Assembly: GCF_003074135.1 (NCBI RefSeq)
Contig: NZ_PPDK01000003.1
Coordinates: 372,001-436,000 of the forward strand
Direction: 5' to 3'
DNA: 64,000 nt
Source of the DNA: Euzebya tangerina
Lineage (GTDB): Bacteria; Actinomycetota; Nitriliruptoria; Euzebyales; Euzebyaceae
Of the stretch, positions 63,890 to 64,000 are shown in pieces (positions within the stretch are counted from its first letter, which is position 1; each line of letters opens with the position of its first letter). Under the pieces are notes generated by a model. The model searched no databases. It was not told the origin of the DNA and was given only the letters and a program-made list of their open reading frames with translations. Position numbers and translations under genes: made by a program.

Positions 63890-64000
63890 TCAGCGGTAGA
63901 CGCGTGGGACCCTGGCGCTGATGCCACACGTGACCTCATAGGTGATGGTGTCCAACCAGCTCGCCCACTCCTCCACCGTGACGCAGGTCTCGTCCGGCCC
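63890..64000 (-). CDS. alr: Alanine racemase, partial (C-terminal end)
   Basis: The last 36 residues of a gene that begins beyond the right edge: [20 protein letters not shown] followed by ARVPRVYR and a stop at 63890. The [18 protein letters not shown] ending is diagnostic of alanine racemase, a PLP enzyme making D-alanine for peptidoglycan; it belongs to the C-terminal beta domain. In many actinobacteria alr lies directly before tsaE; here 9.2 kb separates them. Confidence 0.85.
   Translation of the reverse strand, partial: GPDETCVTVEEWASWLDTITYEVTCGISARVPRVYR

Overview
The window is 64 kb of very GC-rich DNA with GTG and ATG starts, actinobacterial markers (BldD-type regulator, CIRCE-controlled groES-groEL, class E sortase-like LAxTG tail, CWB2 cell-wall-binding repeats, DUF4916, DUF6069 and DUF4081-GNAT proteins) and no rRNA or tRNA gene that I could recognise. 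It looks like a chromosomal segment of an Actinomycetota species. A deep lineage such as Nitriliruptoria/Euzebya is possible, but that is inference from gene content only.

Layout. 0-6.2 kb: a two-gene ABC exporter, a PpiC-type chaperone and sucCD. 6.3-15.6 kb: small membrane protein, lipase-like hydrolase, a solitary AbiEi/DUF559-type nuclease gene, UvrD/PcrA helicase, DUF6069 protein, fumarylacetoacetase, guaA and an LAATG surface protein. 15.7-42 kb: a large exopolysaccharide locus. It holds an APS kinase with a degenerate sulfurylase-like N-terminus, GDP-fucose synthesis genes (gmd and a GDP-fucose synthase-like gene), at least six glycosyltransferases, a Wzx flippase, a Wzy/ligase-like protein, a phosphoglycosyl transferase that would start the repeat unit, UDP-glucose dehydrogenase, a Wzz/BY-kinase fusion, a DUF4012 protein and two secreted beta-helix proteins (one fused to CWB2 repeats). 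42-46.4 kb: lipoprotein, GAF-SpoIIE phosphatase, helical-repeat protein and DUF4916 protein. 46.7-47.8 kb: a second nuclease paralog. 48-50.9 kb: groEL, groES and bldD. 50.9-54.6 kb: the tsaE-tsaB-rimI-tsaD-GNAT operon for t6A and ribosomal protein acetylation. 54.7-64 kb: crotonase-family proteins, methyltransferase, ECF sigma factor with a LysM membrane partner, CPA2 antiporter, ABC-F ATPase, P1-family peptidase homologue and the 3' end of alr.

The most unusual signal is a set of short dispersed palindromes of three sequence families. Two families bracket the two paralogous PD-(D/E)XK nuclease genes, each paralog with its own family. Both genes also carry the same 10-mer TATCCACAGG exactly 50 nt upstream of the start codon on the coding strand. 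A third palindrome family lies beside alr and, in frame, inside a methyltransferase gene. I read this as a candidate nuclease-plus-palindrome element system, comparable in logic to RAYT/REP but built on a different enzyme. That interpretation is inference; the motifs, spacings and catalytic residues are visible in the sequence.
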